Shown piece after piece: positions 25,125-37,574 of a DNA stretch of 64,000 nucleotides; the stretch's first letter is position 1, and every line of letters starts with the position of its first letter. The notes under the pieces are model-generated. The model did no database searches. It had not been told where the DNA came from and worked only from the letters and a program-made list of their open reading frames with translations. Source of the DNA: Rhizophagus irregularis (Eukaryota; Glomeromycota; Glomeromycetes; Glomerales; Glomeraceae). The stretch covers positions 2,108,001 to 2,172,000 of the forward strand of contig NC_089454.1 in NCBI RefSeq assembly GCF_026210795.1. Direction: 5' to 3'. The translations under genes and the position numbers were made by a program.

Positions 25125-25435
25125 TATAGTAGAGCTTGGACTCAAGTCAGGATGAGTAAACTTAAGTAAAATGAGTCAAGAATTTTTTTGACTTGAAGAG
25201 TACTTAAGTTCAGGATTTGACTCAGGACTCAAGTTAACTCAAGTCAAAGTTAAAATTATCAGCTTACTATCCATAATTTTACCAGACCATTATAATCATA
25301 GTGTCAGTAGGAATTACAAATAGGGTTCAGCCAGCACTATCAACAATATGATCCGAATCAAGAAATTTCTAACTTGAGTGCGAGTTCAACTTGAGTCAAC
25401 TTGAGTTACATAAGTGCAAGTCTATAGATATTTGA
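25125..25435. repeat. ACTCAAGT-rich degenerate repeat element
   Basis: GACTCAAGTCA, ACTTGAGT and related 8-bp words occur about ten times in both orientations. The outer parts (AGAGCTTGGACTCAAG and its near complement in TGCAAGTCTATAG) suggest degenerate terminal inverted repeats. Confidence 0.5.
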
Positions 25436-25976
25436 CATACTGTTACTAAGGGTATGTTTTTAATTTGAAATAAAAAAAAAAAATAATGAATATAAAAGTT
25501 TAATACAAATCATATATAGTCACCATAAAATCATTATTGATAATTAAACTATTAAACTTCATTGATTATTAATTGAGAACACATCATGTACTGTACAATA
25601 TGTTTTGTAAATCAGAACTCTGAAGTATGCTCATCTGTTGATAAAATACAATTAATTTCTGGCCAATATTTAAAAAACTTAAATATTTTGATTACACAGA
25701 TTAATAATATTTTATTACATCATTTAAAGATATTTATATTTCTATTGTCATATATTTTATATAATATTTATTTGTTAACTAAACTCTCTCATTTAAAAAA
25801 ATATCTGTTACTTTAATTGGTAAGTTGTGAATTATAGTAGGTTATTATATATATTTATCCAAAACTAAGATTTATATTACATTAAATTCTTATTTAAATT
25901 TTATAGTAAGTAATGTTTTATTTTAGTGTAATTATAATATAAGCTATAATATAATTTTAACTATTTAAATTTATAG

Positions 25977-26777
25977 ATTTGGAAAAAGTAAAAGTTCAAT
26001 TATAGATTTAAAATGGATTCCTTATAACAAATTTAAAAACATTGAATATTTTAATAAAGGAGGATTTGGTACTATATATAAAGCTACTTGCAATGGGTTA
26101 AAGTATAATAGAGATGAAATAATTTTTAAATGCCATAAGAATTTAAATGGAAATGAATTTTTGAAAGAAGTATAATACTAGTATAATAGTATATTATTTT
26201 CTATTTTTAATTTAAATTAAGATTTATTTATATTAAAAAATTATTATTATTTTTAGAATGGATTATGTAAATAAAGGTAATTAAGAAAAAATTTAACAAG
26301 AATGGTTGAAATCAAAAATTATATATCTTGCATGAAATTATTTCTGGACTTAATAAGATACATGAAGAAAATCTTATTCAATGTGATTTTCATGATGGTA
26401 ATATTTTAAATCATAATGATAAGAATAAGGATAAAATTTATATAGTGATTTAGGATTATGTTGACCCGTAAGATCATTTTTGAAAAAGTATGATATTCAA
26501 TGGTGTTATACCATTTATGGCTCCCGAAATTTTAAGAGGCAAATCTTAATATAATTTTTCTATGATTATTTATGTGAAAACTTACGTCTGGAGTACCACC
26601 ATTTAATAATAGAGCACATGATATTCAACTTAGTTTAAGTATTTGTAAAGGTGAATTTCCTGCTGAAATTATTGAAGATACTCCACAATGTTATATAGAT
26701 TTAATGAAAAATGTTGGAATGAACATACATCAAAAAGACCATCTTCTAAAGAAATATTGAAAATTATTGAAAAATAG
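25977..26777 (+). pseudogene. tyrosine-kinase-like kinase pseudogene
   Basis: After a TTTATAG acceptor, an exon from 25977 reads KWIPYNKFKNIEYFNKGGFG and continues through the glycine loop (GGFGTIYKA) into alpha-C. Downstream pieces in shifting frames include SGLNKIHEENLIQ, CDFHDGNIL (HRD changed to QCD), GVIPFMAPEILRG, SGVPPFNN and the C-terminal SKRPSSKEILKIIEK before TAG 26775-26777. Stops and frame changes between these blocks (about 26430-26700) show decay. The intact gene would have been a Rhizophagus-type kinase with a KGGFG loop. Sequence upstream of 25977 gave no convincing first exon. Confidence 0.75.
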
Positions 26778-27179
26778 ATTTTCTGTCTTTATTTAGTCAG
26801 TGAAGAATTAAAAAGCATCTTATCCTAAAGCAAGTTACACAAGTCGCTTACTTGATTTTACCAGTAAAAAATTGAATGAAATTCTTTGATAGTGAAGATT
26901 CACAAGCATATGCGTTAAATTTATTAAATTTGATTGGTGTAAATTTTAATATTTCTCACTTCGTAATTTGCATATAAATCCCCTGTAAATTTTTTAAAAT
27001 TTTTTGATTAGATAAATTTTTTTAAATATACTGTATAAGTATAATAAACATGCTTAAAATATTTTCGCACTAAAATTTATAACAATTTATTAATTTTTAA
27101 TTGATTACATTATTTTATTGATTGAAAAAAAACAAACTCATACTATCCAAAATACTAAATTTTTTATAAAAAAAATGAG
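26778..27179. other. spacer, nothing recognised
   Basis: AT-rich 3' flank of the kinase relic. Confidence 0.4.
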
Positions 27180-27780
27180 TCATAACGATAAAGAAAAGAG
27201 AATATGTGAATGAAAAAGGGAAAAAAGTATATGATGAATGAAAAAAGTAGGGAGTGTGAAAAGGAATGAAAGAAACGAAGAGGGGTGAAGGAGGAACGAA
27301 ATGGAGCAAAGGGGAATGAAAGGAACGAAAGGAACGAAAAAGATCAAGTGCAAATGAAAAAAAATGAAAAGAATGAAGGGGACGAAATAGAGCAAAGGGG
27401 GAATAAAAAAATGAAAGGAACAAAGGGTAGTGTAAAAAAATGAAAAAAGTGAAGTGGGAATGGAAAAAAAATGAAAATAACAAAGAGTAGTGTAAAAGAA
27501 TGAAAAATATGAAGTGGAATAAAAATGAAAGGAACGAATGGTAGTGTAAAGAAATGAAAAAGATGAATGGGAACGAAAAAAAAGAAAGGAAAAGAAAAAA
27601 CAAAGTGGAAACAAAAAAAATCGTGGGAATGAAAAAAAAATGAAAGAATGAAAAGGAAATAAAAACAACAGAAAAAAATGAAGGAAGGGAATAATTAAAA
27701 GAGCAAAAGAAATGAAAAGACGAAAAGAGAACAAAAAAATAGAGAAGGGACGAAAATGAGATAAACAGGGGATTTAGTAA
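27180..27780. repeat. polypurine minisatellite, GGAATGAAAAAAATGAAAG-type
   Basis: Around 600 bp of the plus strand is almost only A and G, with scattered T, built from degenerate GAACGAAAGG, GGAATGAAAAA and AGTGTAAAAAAATGAAAA units. The two overlapping minus-strand ORFs rich in Phe/Ser/His are the complement of this tract, not genes. Confidence 0.8.
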
Positions 27781-28806
27781 AAACCAAACCTATAAAATAA
27801 AAGAAATAAAGTTAGTAGGGAACAGAAATTACATGTAATAAATAAATGAAAACAAAAAAATAAAAACATACTTCAGTAGTTGCAGAGAAGAACTGAAAGA
27901 CCTAAAAAGAATGAAATACAAAATGTAAGAAACGAAATATAAGAATGAAATAAAAAATAAGAAGAAACGACTATGTAGTGCTGGACATACCTTAATTGCA
28001 AAACATAATGACCGAAATTGATTAATGATTGTTCAAAATAAAACGTAAAATAATAAAATAGAGAAAATGAAGAAAGAAATAAGTAGAATTAATTATGGTG
28101 GTCACATCATCGTAATGTAATTTTGATATAAAATAATTGTGAATGTGATATAGTGAATCTTATGTGATTTATAGAGTTATTTTCTTACATAATAATTATA
28201 ATAATTTGAAATCAATCATTTAAATTTTTATTTGGTATATAAAGTAAAATCAATATCTTAAATCGTACACCGCCATTTTGTAACGCCATTACATCAACAT
28301 TATCTTATATTAAAAATATTAAACTCGTAGCGGCGTAGCGCCCTAGGCCGGTCGGTTAATTTTTAATAAATCACTAATCATAATAGCGAGTTCCATCTTT
28401 GGACAGTCAGAATAAATAAGCTTATGAAGAATGCACTCCTATTTTTTTTGAATACATAGTACAGTCTTATCTGATAATAATTTATTACATAATTGAAGAC
28501 CCCACAGCAAAAGAAGGCTATTGACAAATACGTGGTGCTACAGAGTCTCCATATTACCGGATTAGTTCCTTTAGCCATTTATTTATTATTTACACAATGA
28601 TTAAAGAATGAGAATACTGCAGTAACTTAACTTTAATTAGTCAACAATATTACGATCCGCAGTAAGGTGAGTCTAGTGATTGGACCGGAAAATTTTTTTG
28701 CCGTAGTACGCAAACAAGTCTTAAATGTGCGACAATATAAATTCTCACAATTTGCAAAAAAATAAATTCATTTTCTCACAAATTGAAAACAAATTTTTAT
28801 TTACTT
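27781..28806. other. spacer upstream of the SAM gene
   Basis: Purine-rich at the start, then ordinary AT-rich sequence. A short GC-rich patch at about 28327-28360 (GTAGCGGCGTAGCGCCC) stands out but has no assigned role. The 66-codon minus ORF at 28378-28578 shows no domain. Confidence 0.4.
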
Positions 28807-30129
28807 ATGTCTACCAAAATTGATTCTCCGCCAGTTGAAAACTGGAATACAGATACCCTTATCTCCTTTTTACGAAGACAGGACCTAAAATTCGACAACG
28901 ATGACTTTGAAATTCTTCGCAGAGAAAAAATTACTGGTTTTGATTTCACTAACATGACTAAAGAAGAGTTTGAACGTTGTGGATTGAAAATTGGTCCATC
29001 AAGAAGATTAGTGGAAATAGCCGTGGCATTCAAAAGCCGATCCAAGTGTTCGTTCTCATACCATAGCTTGAAAGAAGTTTTAAAAGAATACAAAATTTTA
29101 TCAGGTATTTTACATGTAACAAAGATTTTTCTAACATTTTTATATGACTTAAATATTAATTCTAGTTCCGCTCTTTAAGGAACTTACCCACTTAAGGGTG
29201 ACGATAAGAACATTAATTATGTGTTACCGGGTATTTTAACACTAACTGTTCTAATATTATTATATGATTCACAAACTAACTTTAGTTCCGCTCACTAAGG
29301 AACTTATTCGCTCAAAGATGACGCTTCTACAGTGTTTCCATTATCCAAGAAATCCGTAGGTACACAAACAACAAATGTTTCCGATGACCCAAAGAGTTTA
29401 ACTTACATAATTCAGGGCTTAATATCTGGAAGCATTGCATATTTTCCCCTTGATGAAAGAGTAGTCTTCAAAAATGGTACAACAGAGGGTATATGCAAAA
29501 TTAGTAGTGGGGATCCTCGATTGTCAAGTGTGTCGCTGTATTGTGAGTACAAGCTCGGAAAAACCTATATTCATCAACCGCCACCGAATTTTTCGGGATA
29601 TCCTATAGCTCTAAAGAGTCCGTTTTCTTCGATCGGAACGATTATTACGGGACTCGATCATAGCAAGACAAAGTTGATTGATAACATTAATTATGTTATT
29701 GAGTTTGTTGAAATACCTGGCTTTGAAGAGTTCGTCAAATCTAGCCGTAACATTTCTAGCTCTTCTACGTTGACGACAACGGTCGCGACGCAGACAAAGC
29801 CTATCGTTGAGGATACCAAAGCACTAACGTATATTGCGAAAGGTATAATGTTCAAGAGCATTTGTTGGTTCCCCAGCTGGGATGAACAAGAAGCATTCCG
29901 CTTTGGAAAAGTGAAGGGCACTCTGCGACTAGTCAGCACTAATCCCAAACTAGCGAGCATAACACTAACATGCAATTACCAGCTTGCGAAATCTTTATGT
30001 TGTTTTCAGGGTGATATTGGGTATCCAATGATCGTGAGTTGTTCATATGGAAGTGTTAAGACTCTTCTCACACAGGATAAGAAGAAAATTATGGATAACA
30101 GTAATTTTAGATTAACATTTCTTTCGTAA
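28807..30129 (+). CDS. SAM-domain protein with a duplicated exon and two unknown repeats
   Basis: Three exons: 28807-29104, 29180-29230 and 29300-30129, all joined in phase 1, give 392 residues. A SAM domain occupies about 10-76 (ENWNTDTLISFL, GFDFTNMTKEEFERCGLKIG), a fold that mediates protein oligomerisation. Exon 2 and the start of exon 3 code two versions of one 17-residue peptide (GTYPLKGDD... and GTYSLKDDA...). Two copies of an unrecognised ~120-residue domain follow, at about 140-265 and 270-392. They share VGTQT/VATQT, LTYI..G, SI..FP, LSS/LAS-(V/I)-(S/T)-L-(Y/T)-C, GYP and a terminal DN-N. The ATG is the first in frame after an upstream AT-rich leader. The chosen acceptors (TTTAAG, ACTAAG) are the only ones joining the frames. 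Function unknown; a scaffold or sensor role is only a guess. Confidence 0.75.
29104..29350 (+). repeat. tandem duplication of intron plus exon (~125 bp)
   Basis: 29104-29229 and 29230-29350 align from GGTATTTTA through a poly-pyrimidine intron part (TTCTAACATTTTTATATGA versus TTCTAATATTATTATATGA), TTCCGCTC, AAGGAACTTA and CGCTCAAAGATGACG-like sequence. The duplication created exon 2 plus a second intron. Confidence 0.8.
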
Positions 30130-33100
30130 AGATCTTTTTGGAAGAATGTATGATATCGATTGATTTTTACAAAATATGGCAAGCTTGAACTTGTGAAAAA
30201 AAAATATTCCAACATGATTGACTTCATTAATTTAGGTAATCTTCTAATATCTATATAATATTGTTTAAGAGTATAAATTTTCTTAATTTACATATATTAG
30301 TCACGTGGAAGTTTTCTCGTAGGATTTTATTTATACTATTTAGCTTCTGTATTTATATCCAGAGCATGCATAATTATAATGTTGGACTGGTTACTTACGT
30401 CACATAATACAGTAAAATTATTAGTCTGAAATGTACTTTATATACGTGTTTTACAACATTTCTTTTACGAAATAAAACACTTTTTTTCCTAATAAAACAT
30501 TTTTATTATAATAAAATATTTCTTCCTTGTTAATATAGTAATAACAAGAATTTGACAAAGTAGTCTATATAATGAGATATCATGTGTATCATGTGTGCAA
30601 CGAAATCATGCATCGGAACCTCAAATTGTGATCATGATCACGGTCATCAGTTTTGCTAAACAAATTTCCCATATAAAAGATCATTTTATTCTATACGAAG
30701 TTTCTTTACATTTGTACTCGTATTTTTTTTAATGATATAGATATTCCTTCTTTATCTTTAACATTTATTGTAACTTATAGATTTTTTTTAATGACCTCCC
30801 TGTTTAGAAATACAAAAATATCTTACGTCTTTCGGCCACTCTAGTCAAACTATTTTTACTATTCAAAGGTGCCATAAGTTGTGGATAGTTATGTTCTAAC
30901 GTACTCGCCGGTGACCTTCTTTACAAATACCCAAAAACAGAAAGAAAAATTTTAAAATGAACATCACGCCTGAATAATGATATTTTCTATTAAACTGGTA
31001 AGTGGAAATGACTAAGCCGGGATGTACAAGGGACTAGTGCACCTAGTGTGCTTTGGTTATCCTCCTCTTCTAGTAGTCTGGTTACCTTCAATGAGAAAAA
31101 TGATATCTCAAGCTATGTCGCAGACTTCTGTATGTGGGGCCCGTCCCTTTGGTGGTGGGTCTCATGTCTTATTATCAATGTGACAGTACCTCTGCACGAG
31201 TCTGATCACTCACGATATACGTTAATGTTAGTTGATAGTAGGCATGGGGGCTTGAATTTGTCTTTTCTGCAAAGCTTACTTAGAGTACTCGAGTCTTCTA
31301 ACCTATTTTACTATATATTATATATTCTTAGATTCCACTTTCTACTATTGGATTCAACATTTACTTTGCTGTAAGGAATTTTTAGGTTATTTGCTTTAAT
31401 ATATAATTTAGTTTTAGTATTTGACAGTTAAATTTTCATTTAATATTCAAACTGCTTATTATTATATAATATTGTTATTTGTTATACACTGTTAGATTTA
31501 ATTTTTAAGAAAAAATTGCGGTAAAATATAAGCATATATTAAAGTCAAGATGACGATTTTTTTTATATTTGTTAGTTATTTTATAAAAGTGTTAAGTACA
31601 TAATTATTTTATTTTTCGCTTATTATTTTTTTTTTATTAACAAGGTTTCTTATTTTAGCATATAAATTTACTTTTGACGGCAATGACGTTAATACTTAAA
31701 TTAAAAAAAAAATTAATCTTCAGATAACTCATTATCCTTTAGACTGTTTTGCAGCCAAATTTGGCCGCAATCTTGAAAAATACAATTTTATTATTAAAAT
31801 AAAAAAAAATCAATTTATTAATAATTGATATTTTTTTATATTAAAAAGTCAAAATAAAAAAAAAATCTAACGGCCAATCACGAATTTACTAGGGATAGGA
31901 CCAAATTTAGTCATAGTTTTTTACCTAGTTATAAAATAAATAATATGAAAAATAATATTTATCTATTTTATTATTTTTTTCAATAAATATCTTTTTATCA
32001 AAATATTCAAAATAATATTGTTTTTCATCACCAAAACTAATCTTAGAAAATTTTCTTCGATTAAAACAAATGATCACTGCAGACTTAAGTATTATTAATA
32101 TATTACGCAACTTTAAAGTAACAAAAGCAATAACAATCACTCGCTTTTTTTTGTCTTTTTACTTTGTTTTCTTAGCCTGAAACATGTCACGGAACTACGA
32201 TGAACACTGGAGGATTTGCAATTATAATAAGAATCAAATTACAAATATGAATAAGCGTAAGTATAAGAAGACGTTACATATTCGAATTTAACAAATTTCA
32301 ACTACAGAAAAAACAAATTTGACTATGCTTTTAATGCATTAAAATTAATAGATTTAGATAATTCGACTTATTCCAATATTTATCAATTTTTTGTTGATTC
32401 AAAAACTATTTTTACGAATTATAATATGATAAATTACAATATAATGTCTCTAGAAATTATTACCAATACAATTAAATAAAGGCTGATCGTGCACATCAAT
32501 TTAATCTCAATAAAAAAGAGAATAATCATAATATCATCTCTTTCCAATATTGAAATAGCCTTAATCAAATGTTATTTATTTAAATAAAATCGTAAATAAA
32601 ATAGAAATGTTATTACCATATAAATAATTGTCGTAATTTTAATTAAGAAATAATTTTAATCTGAATAATTGATAATTTTTAATAAAATATAAATAAAATA
32701 TAAATAAATAAATAAAATTACTCCATTTCAAGCCTACCAATATTCAAAATAGAAACTACCGGCTTATAAAATATTGACGTGATATTACATAGATATTATC
32801 GAATTAGATCGCGAATATTGAGTTTTTTTTCCTGATAATTAAGAGTAAATCTAAATTAAGTCATCAATATGAAGAGATCTTACGTATTAACAAAATGTAT
32901 AAGAGGTATTACGTTGGAAATCAATTTTTCTGATATGATAGTGGAAAATTTAACGAATATTGTTCGTTTCCAGTAATGTTTAGCTACGGATAGTATCATT
33001 TAAGTAAGTTTCAGAATTGCGATCGATTCTAAACTGAGGAACGAGTAATAATAGACACGACTCTCTAGTATGCTCTTTTAAAAAACTTGTTATTTGAAAT

Positions 33101-33752
33101 TATTTTGACGTATTATTCGTTGACTTTCATTTATTTTATATTTTAAATAATAAATAATACTTTAAAATGGCCTGTCATATGTACAGTAAGCCTTATCGGA
33201 TGAAAATATAAAATACGAGATACATTTGATGTAAAGATATAATTGAATGTCAATTTTAAGGATTAAGGATTAAATTAAATTTTCTCAGGATGAAAGAGAG
33301 AAGAAATGTAGACTCATTAATGATTACTTAAATAACTCGATGACCACGCAAGAGGAACTTGTAATGTATTTGTTGTAGTAGCTTTTTTACCATCAATTAT
33401 TCGCATTTGCATCATGCTATCCAGTTCGAAATCACGTTATTAACGGATTATTGTGAGCAATTTAGATTATTAGAACAAAGCAATAAACCTCGTGCTGAAA
33501 ATCTGAAAATTCTAAATGTCGATCAAACTATGATGTCATTGAAAATAAGAATTTTGGCATTTTACTATAAAAGGAAATCATACGCATTGATGGACAAATC
33601 TTGATCTCCTGATTTTGATAAGATTACGCAATATCAGGTGACAATTGCAATTAAGGATGTACCAAAGATGTGGCGCCCAAGGGGTAATTTGCAGGCTGTG
33701 ACACCTTGATGGATATAAAAGCATTCGGCATGGGAAACAAGACCAGTACAAA
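30130..33752. other. long intergenic region, no supported gene
   Basis: AT-rich spacer. The 31048-31374 plus ORF is locally richer in G/C and Ser/Trp but shows no recognisable family. The minus ORF at 31925-32140 (FNRRKFSKISFGDEKQYYF) and the plus ORFs at 33407-33604 are likewise unassigned. The last few hundred bases contain the promoter of the Rab5-like gene; no TATA box was assigned with confidence. Confidence 0.45.
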
Positions 33753-36652
33753 ATGTCACAAAAAGAGACTCTTGCCAAAGATTCGTTGGTAATAAAGCAG
33801 GCTAAACTAGTGTTTCTCGGTAAAGCTTTTTTTTTAGTTACTTTTATACCAAAATATCTTTATAACGTACTTATTAGGTCAAACTTTCGAACAGCTGAAC
33901 TAACACCACGTTTTGTTTTATATAGGTGAATCTTCAGTGGGCAAATCTAGCATAATACTCAGGTTTGCCAGTAATATATTTCAAGAAAATAAAGAACCAA
34001 CTGTTGGTGGTACGTGAAAGTCGTGAAATGTCGTTGATCGCGTATTTTATGAATTATTTCATATTTACCTTTTTTGATTTAGCTGCATTCATGACACAAA
34101 AATGCCGTCTTGAAGACAAAATAATTAAGTTTGAAATCTGGGATACAGCTGGTCAAGAAAGGTTTCATTCTTTAGCTCAAATGTATTATCGAAATGCACA
34201 TGTAGCTGTTGTTGTCTATGATGTAACAAATATGGTAAGAACTTTTATAGACGACTATTTACGTAATTTTTTAAATTAATAAACTTTTTCTAATTCTTAA
34301 TTTAAATTGGGTGGCTACGATTAGGATTCGTTTAATAGAGCTAAATCTTGGATAAAAGAACTTAATAATCAGGCGAATTCTAATATTATTATTGCTCTTT
34401 TGGGCAATAAAATTGATCTTTCCAGACGACAAGTCTCAACTGAAATAGCTAAAAACTATGCTCTTGAATTTGGATTGCTATTTTATGAAATTAGTGCGAG
34501 GAAAGACCATGGTATTCGAGAAGTTTTCACGAAAATTGGTACGAACACTTTATTTGAAAATTTAATATTAAAAAGAGAGAAAATAATTATTTTTTTTTAA
34601 ATTTATTTTGAAGTTAAGTTACTTTGTGAAGATTCTTCCTTGAAACGGAAAAGTAAAGATTCTTCCTTGGAACAGAAAAGTAAAGATTCTTCCTTGGAAC
34701 AGAAAAGTAAAGATTCTTCCTTAGAACAGAAAAGTGAAGATTCTATCTTGGAACAAAAAAGAAAACATAAGAAAATAATTTGGGTGAAATTTAATGAAGA
34801 ACCTATAAAAATAGCGTTTAATGGTGAAGACATTTTTGATTTGATAGAAGAGGCAAAAATAAAATTGAACGGACTGGATAAAATCAAAATGGATTTAATT
34901 GAAGTATATAAACATAATTCGGTAGAGCCGTTGAAATTTGGACAAGTAGTTGACGATAGTTTCATTAACCGGTATGAAACACCAGTAGAGATTAAAGTAA
35001 AAAGCGAAGGTAAATTATGCCTGTCATTGTTATTGAAAAAAGGATTAGGTCATTGTAATGAATTTTTTAGTAGATATGTCTTAATTATTCTTAATTTTCA
35101 ATTTCCTCCAAATTCGCAACGTTAACTATTACTAACTTTTCGTTAATATTATTTCTAGTCATTATTCCCAACGATCTTGGTAATTTACTTGAAACAGGAG
35201 AGTGTCACGATACGATTGTAAAAGTTGGAGATGAAGCAACTGGTCAAGAGTTTAAAGTACATTCTCAAATAATTGGAGCACGATCAAAGTATTTTCGTTC
35301 TGCTTTGTCAAATAACCAGAATATGAAAAGAGAAGATGGGAAGTTTTATTTTGTAAAACCTAATATTTCATCCGAAGTTTTTCAAATTATTTTAAGGTAT
35401 TTCACCGTTAGACATTTTATTGTCTCAAATTAAATTAATATTGTATCTAAAAAATTTAATATTTTATTATAGGTACGTTTATGGCGGTGCCGTTTCATTA
35501 AAAGGGCGGGATGCGTCAGATATTTTAAAATTGGTGATTGCTGTTGACGAACTTCTCCTTCAAAAAGAAATATCCGATTATTTGCAAAGATATTTAATTG
35601 AAAATAAGACAGAGTGGATGCAACAACATTTTGAATATATTCATCAGATAAGCTTTCAATCTGATAATTTATTAGTACTTCAGCGATTTTGTACAGATTT
35701 GATGACTAAATCACCCGAAAAGATATTTAAATCGTCTTCACTTTCTGAAAAATCTTTAATTTCACTTATTGAGAGAGATGATTTACAAATGAAAGAAATT
35801 GAAGTTTGGGAATATGTATTAAAATGGGGACTTGAAAAGAATCCAACACTTATTTCAGATCCTACTATTTGGTCAGATGATGATTTTCAAACTATGAAAG
35901 ATACTTTACAACATTGCTTACCGTTAATTAGATTCTACAGTCTTTCGTCTAAAGATTTCTTAGAAAAAGTTCGACCTTATAAAAAACTTTTAAAACATCA
36001 ACTTTATGAAGATTTATTAAAATCTTATCTGGACCCAAATAGCGAACCGGATGATAATATTTTACTTCCTAGACATAAGAATATTGACGGAATTATTGAT
36101 TCGAAAATTGTCAATTTAAATATTATTTCTATAATTTCAATATGGTTTGATAAAATTGATATTAATAGTAAATTTGCTTATACAAGAGAATTATATTTCC
36201 CGTGTAAATTTAAATTACTATTAAGGGGAAGCAAAGATGGGTTTACTCCTGAAAAATTTCATAAATTATGTGATAATAAACCTTATACTATTACATTCAT
36301 TAAATTACAAGAGACGGGAGAAATTATTGGAGGATATAATCCTTTGGAGTGGAAATCTTCGGGATTTAATATTGAAGCTAAAGATAGTTTCATATTTTCT
36401 TTTAAAAATAAGGATAATTTTAAAAATCCAATTCTAAGTCGTGTAAAATTTACGAATGAATCATTATTTGATCATATTTATTGTGGTCCTTCGTTTGGAA
36501 ATGATCTTTACATAGGTGTATCTGATAATAATAGTTCAAGTGAATATAATCATAATGTATGTAAACATGTTAATTATGAAAGAAAGATAAGGGAAACTGA
36601 GGATTATTTTTTAATAGAAGATTATGAAGTATTTCAAATAATTTTGGATTAA
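33753..36652 (+). CDS. Rab5-like GTPase fused to CRN-like ubiquitin fold, BTB, BACK and TLDc
   Basis: Seven exons (33753-33819, 33926-34009, 34083-34234, 34325-34538, 34614-35009, 35159-35396, 35473-36652) keep one frame of 776 residues. Residues 1-177 are a Rab5-type GTPase: P-loop GESSVGKS (23-30), switch [25 protein letters not shown] (129-132) and SAR at 158-160 in place of SAK. No prenylation Cys pair is found; instead KIVKLLC, matching the end of the Rab5 fold, runs on. A 9-residue repeat (KDSSLEQKS) fills about 178-222. An [15 protein letters not shown] segment (about 226-303) resembles the ubiquitin-like N-terminus of Crinkler proteins. BTB lies at about 305-405, BACK at 420-570 and TLDc at 590-776 ([25 protein letters not shown]). 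BTB-BACK proteins are typically Cullin-3 adaptors; TLDc folds associate with the V-ATPase. Two adjacent genes remain possible, but every intron has consensus ends and the correct phase. Confidence 0.75.
34628..34762 (+). repeat. 27-bp in-frame tandem repeat in the Rab5-BTB linker
   Basis: Five 27-bp units (AAAGATTCTTCCTTGGAACAG plus AAAAGT) code five 9-residue copies of a charged KDSSLEQKS peptide between the GTPase and the ubiquitin-like segment. A minus-strand ORF over it is a shadow. Confidence 0.85.
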
Positions 36653-37571
36653 TATATGATAATATTCGTTTAAAATAAATATTCTTTAATAAAATATTTC
36701 AAATATTCGAATCAAATTTTCACTTCTCGGTAAAGTAATGAATAATGATATAAGCTGTTGATTTACCTGAATTGATGTTCTATTGGTTATAAATATTTTA
36801 TTAATAAATAGTTATTATTATATAAATAACAAATGATAATTTAAATTGAAAATTTTTATTTTAATAAGTTATTTTTCTTTAAAAAAAAATAATTTGCAAA
36901 ATAATTAAGTTTGACGATCTGGGATTGTCAGGAAAATATCCTGTCGAGAAACGGCCGACCGTATTTATATAGTTTTTTTATTAAATAAATTCTTTTTTTA
37001 ATTCTTAGTATTGATTATGAATTGAATGTCTTTCACTTCTATCGAATTTACCTAAATCAACTATGTAATATGCACGTTCGTTTTATAATATAATATTAGC
37101 ACATATGATTTCTTTATAGTTTTATATGAAATATCCATGTCATCTTTATTTATTTATAAAATTAGCGCAAATCGCCGGTGCTTTGAATATTAAATTATCT
37201 ATTAATTACAAAATTACTGTATTAAAACTTTCTATAGCCAATCTATTGCATATCTTAAATGATAATTTCCTAGATTAACTTTAACTACGAATATTTAACA
37301 AGTTCAATTTAGTTTTCAAGAGATCTTCATATCTACTAAGTTAATTTCATTAAACAATTCGCTGCCACTAAACAATGTTTCTTTTATTCAAAAAAACCTT
37401 CGACCATCATCTAAATTTATAAGGATTTTTTTCTTTTTTGAGTAGCGTCAGCATCAACTAAATACGATGTACGAATTAGCCATTGTTATTTTGCTAATTC
37501 TTCATGCTTTTCATTATATATTCCAAATTAACTAGGAAATGTAAGAGGTTTCATGTAAAATCGTTACTTAC
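36653..37571. other. spacer, nothing recognised
   Basis: AT-rich 3' flank of the Rab5-BTB-TLDc gene; no ORF or repeat supported. Confidence 0.45.
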
Positions 37572-37574
37572 TAA

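Noticed and set aside
27115..27734. Two overlapping minus-strand ORFs of 162 and 184 codons rich in Phe, Ser and His
   Set aside because: They are complements of the polypurine minisatellite; no domain, low complexity, and both frames are open for the same reason.
31048..31374. 108-codon ORF with Ser and Trp runs
   Set aside because: Slightly coding-like, but no recognisable motif, promoter or splice context, so not called.
34539..34600. Reading the Rab5-like gene to the TAA at 34598-34600 as its natural end
   Set aside because: It would end in a Leu/Ile/Phe tail with no prenylation Cys. A GT-AG intron here restores KIVKLL and the correct frame into the next exon. Kept only as the alternative that would refute the fusion.
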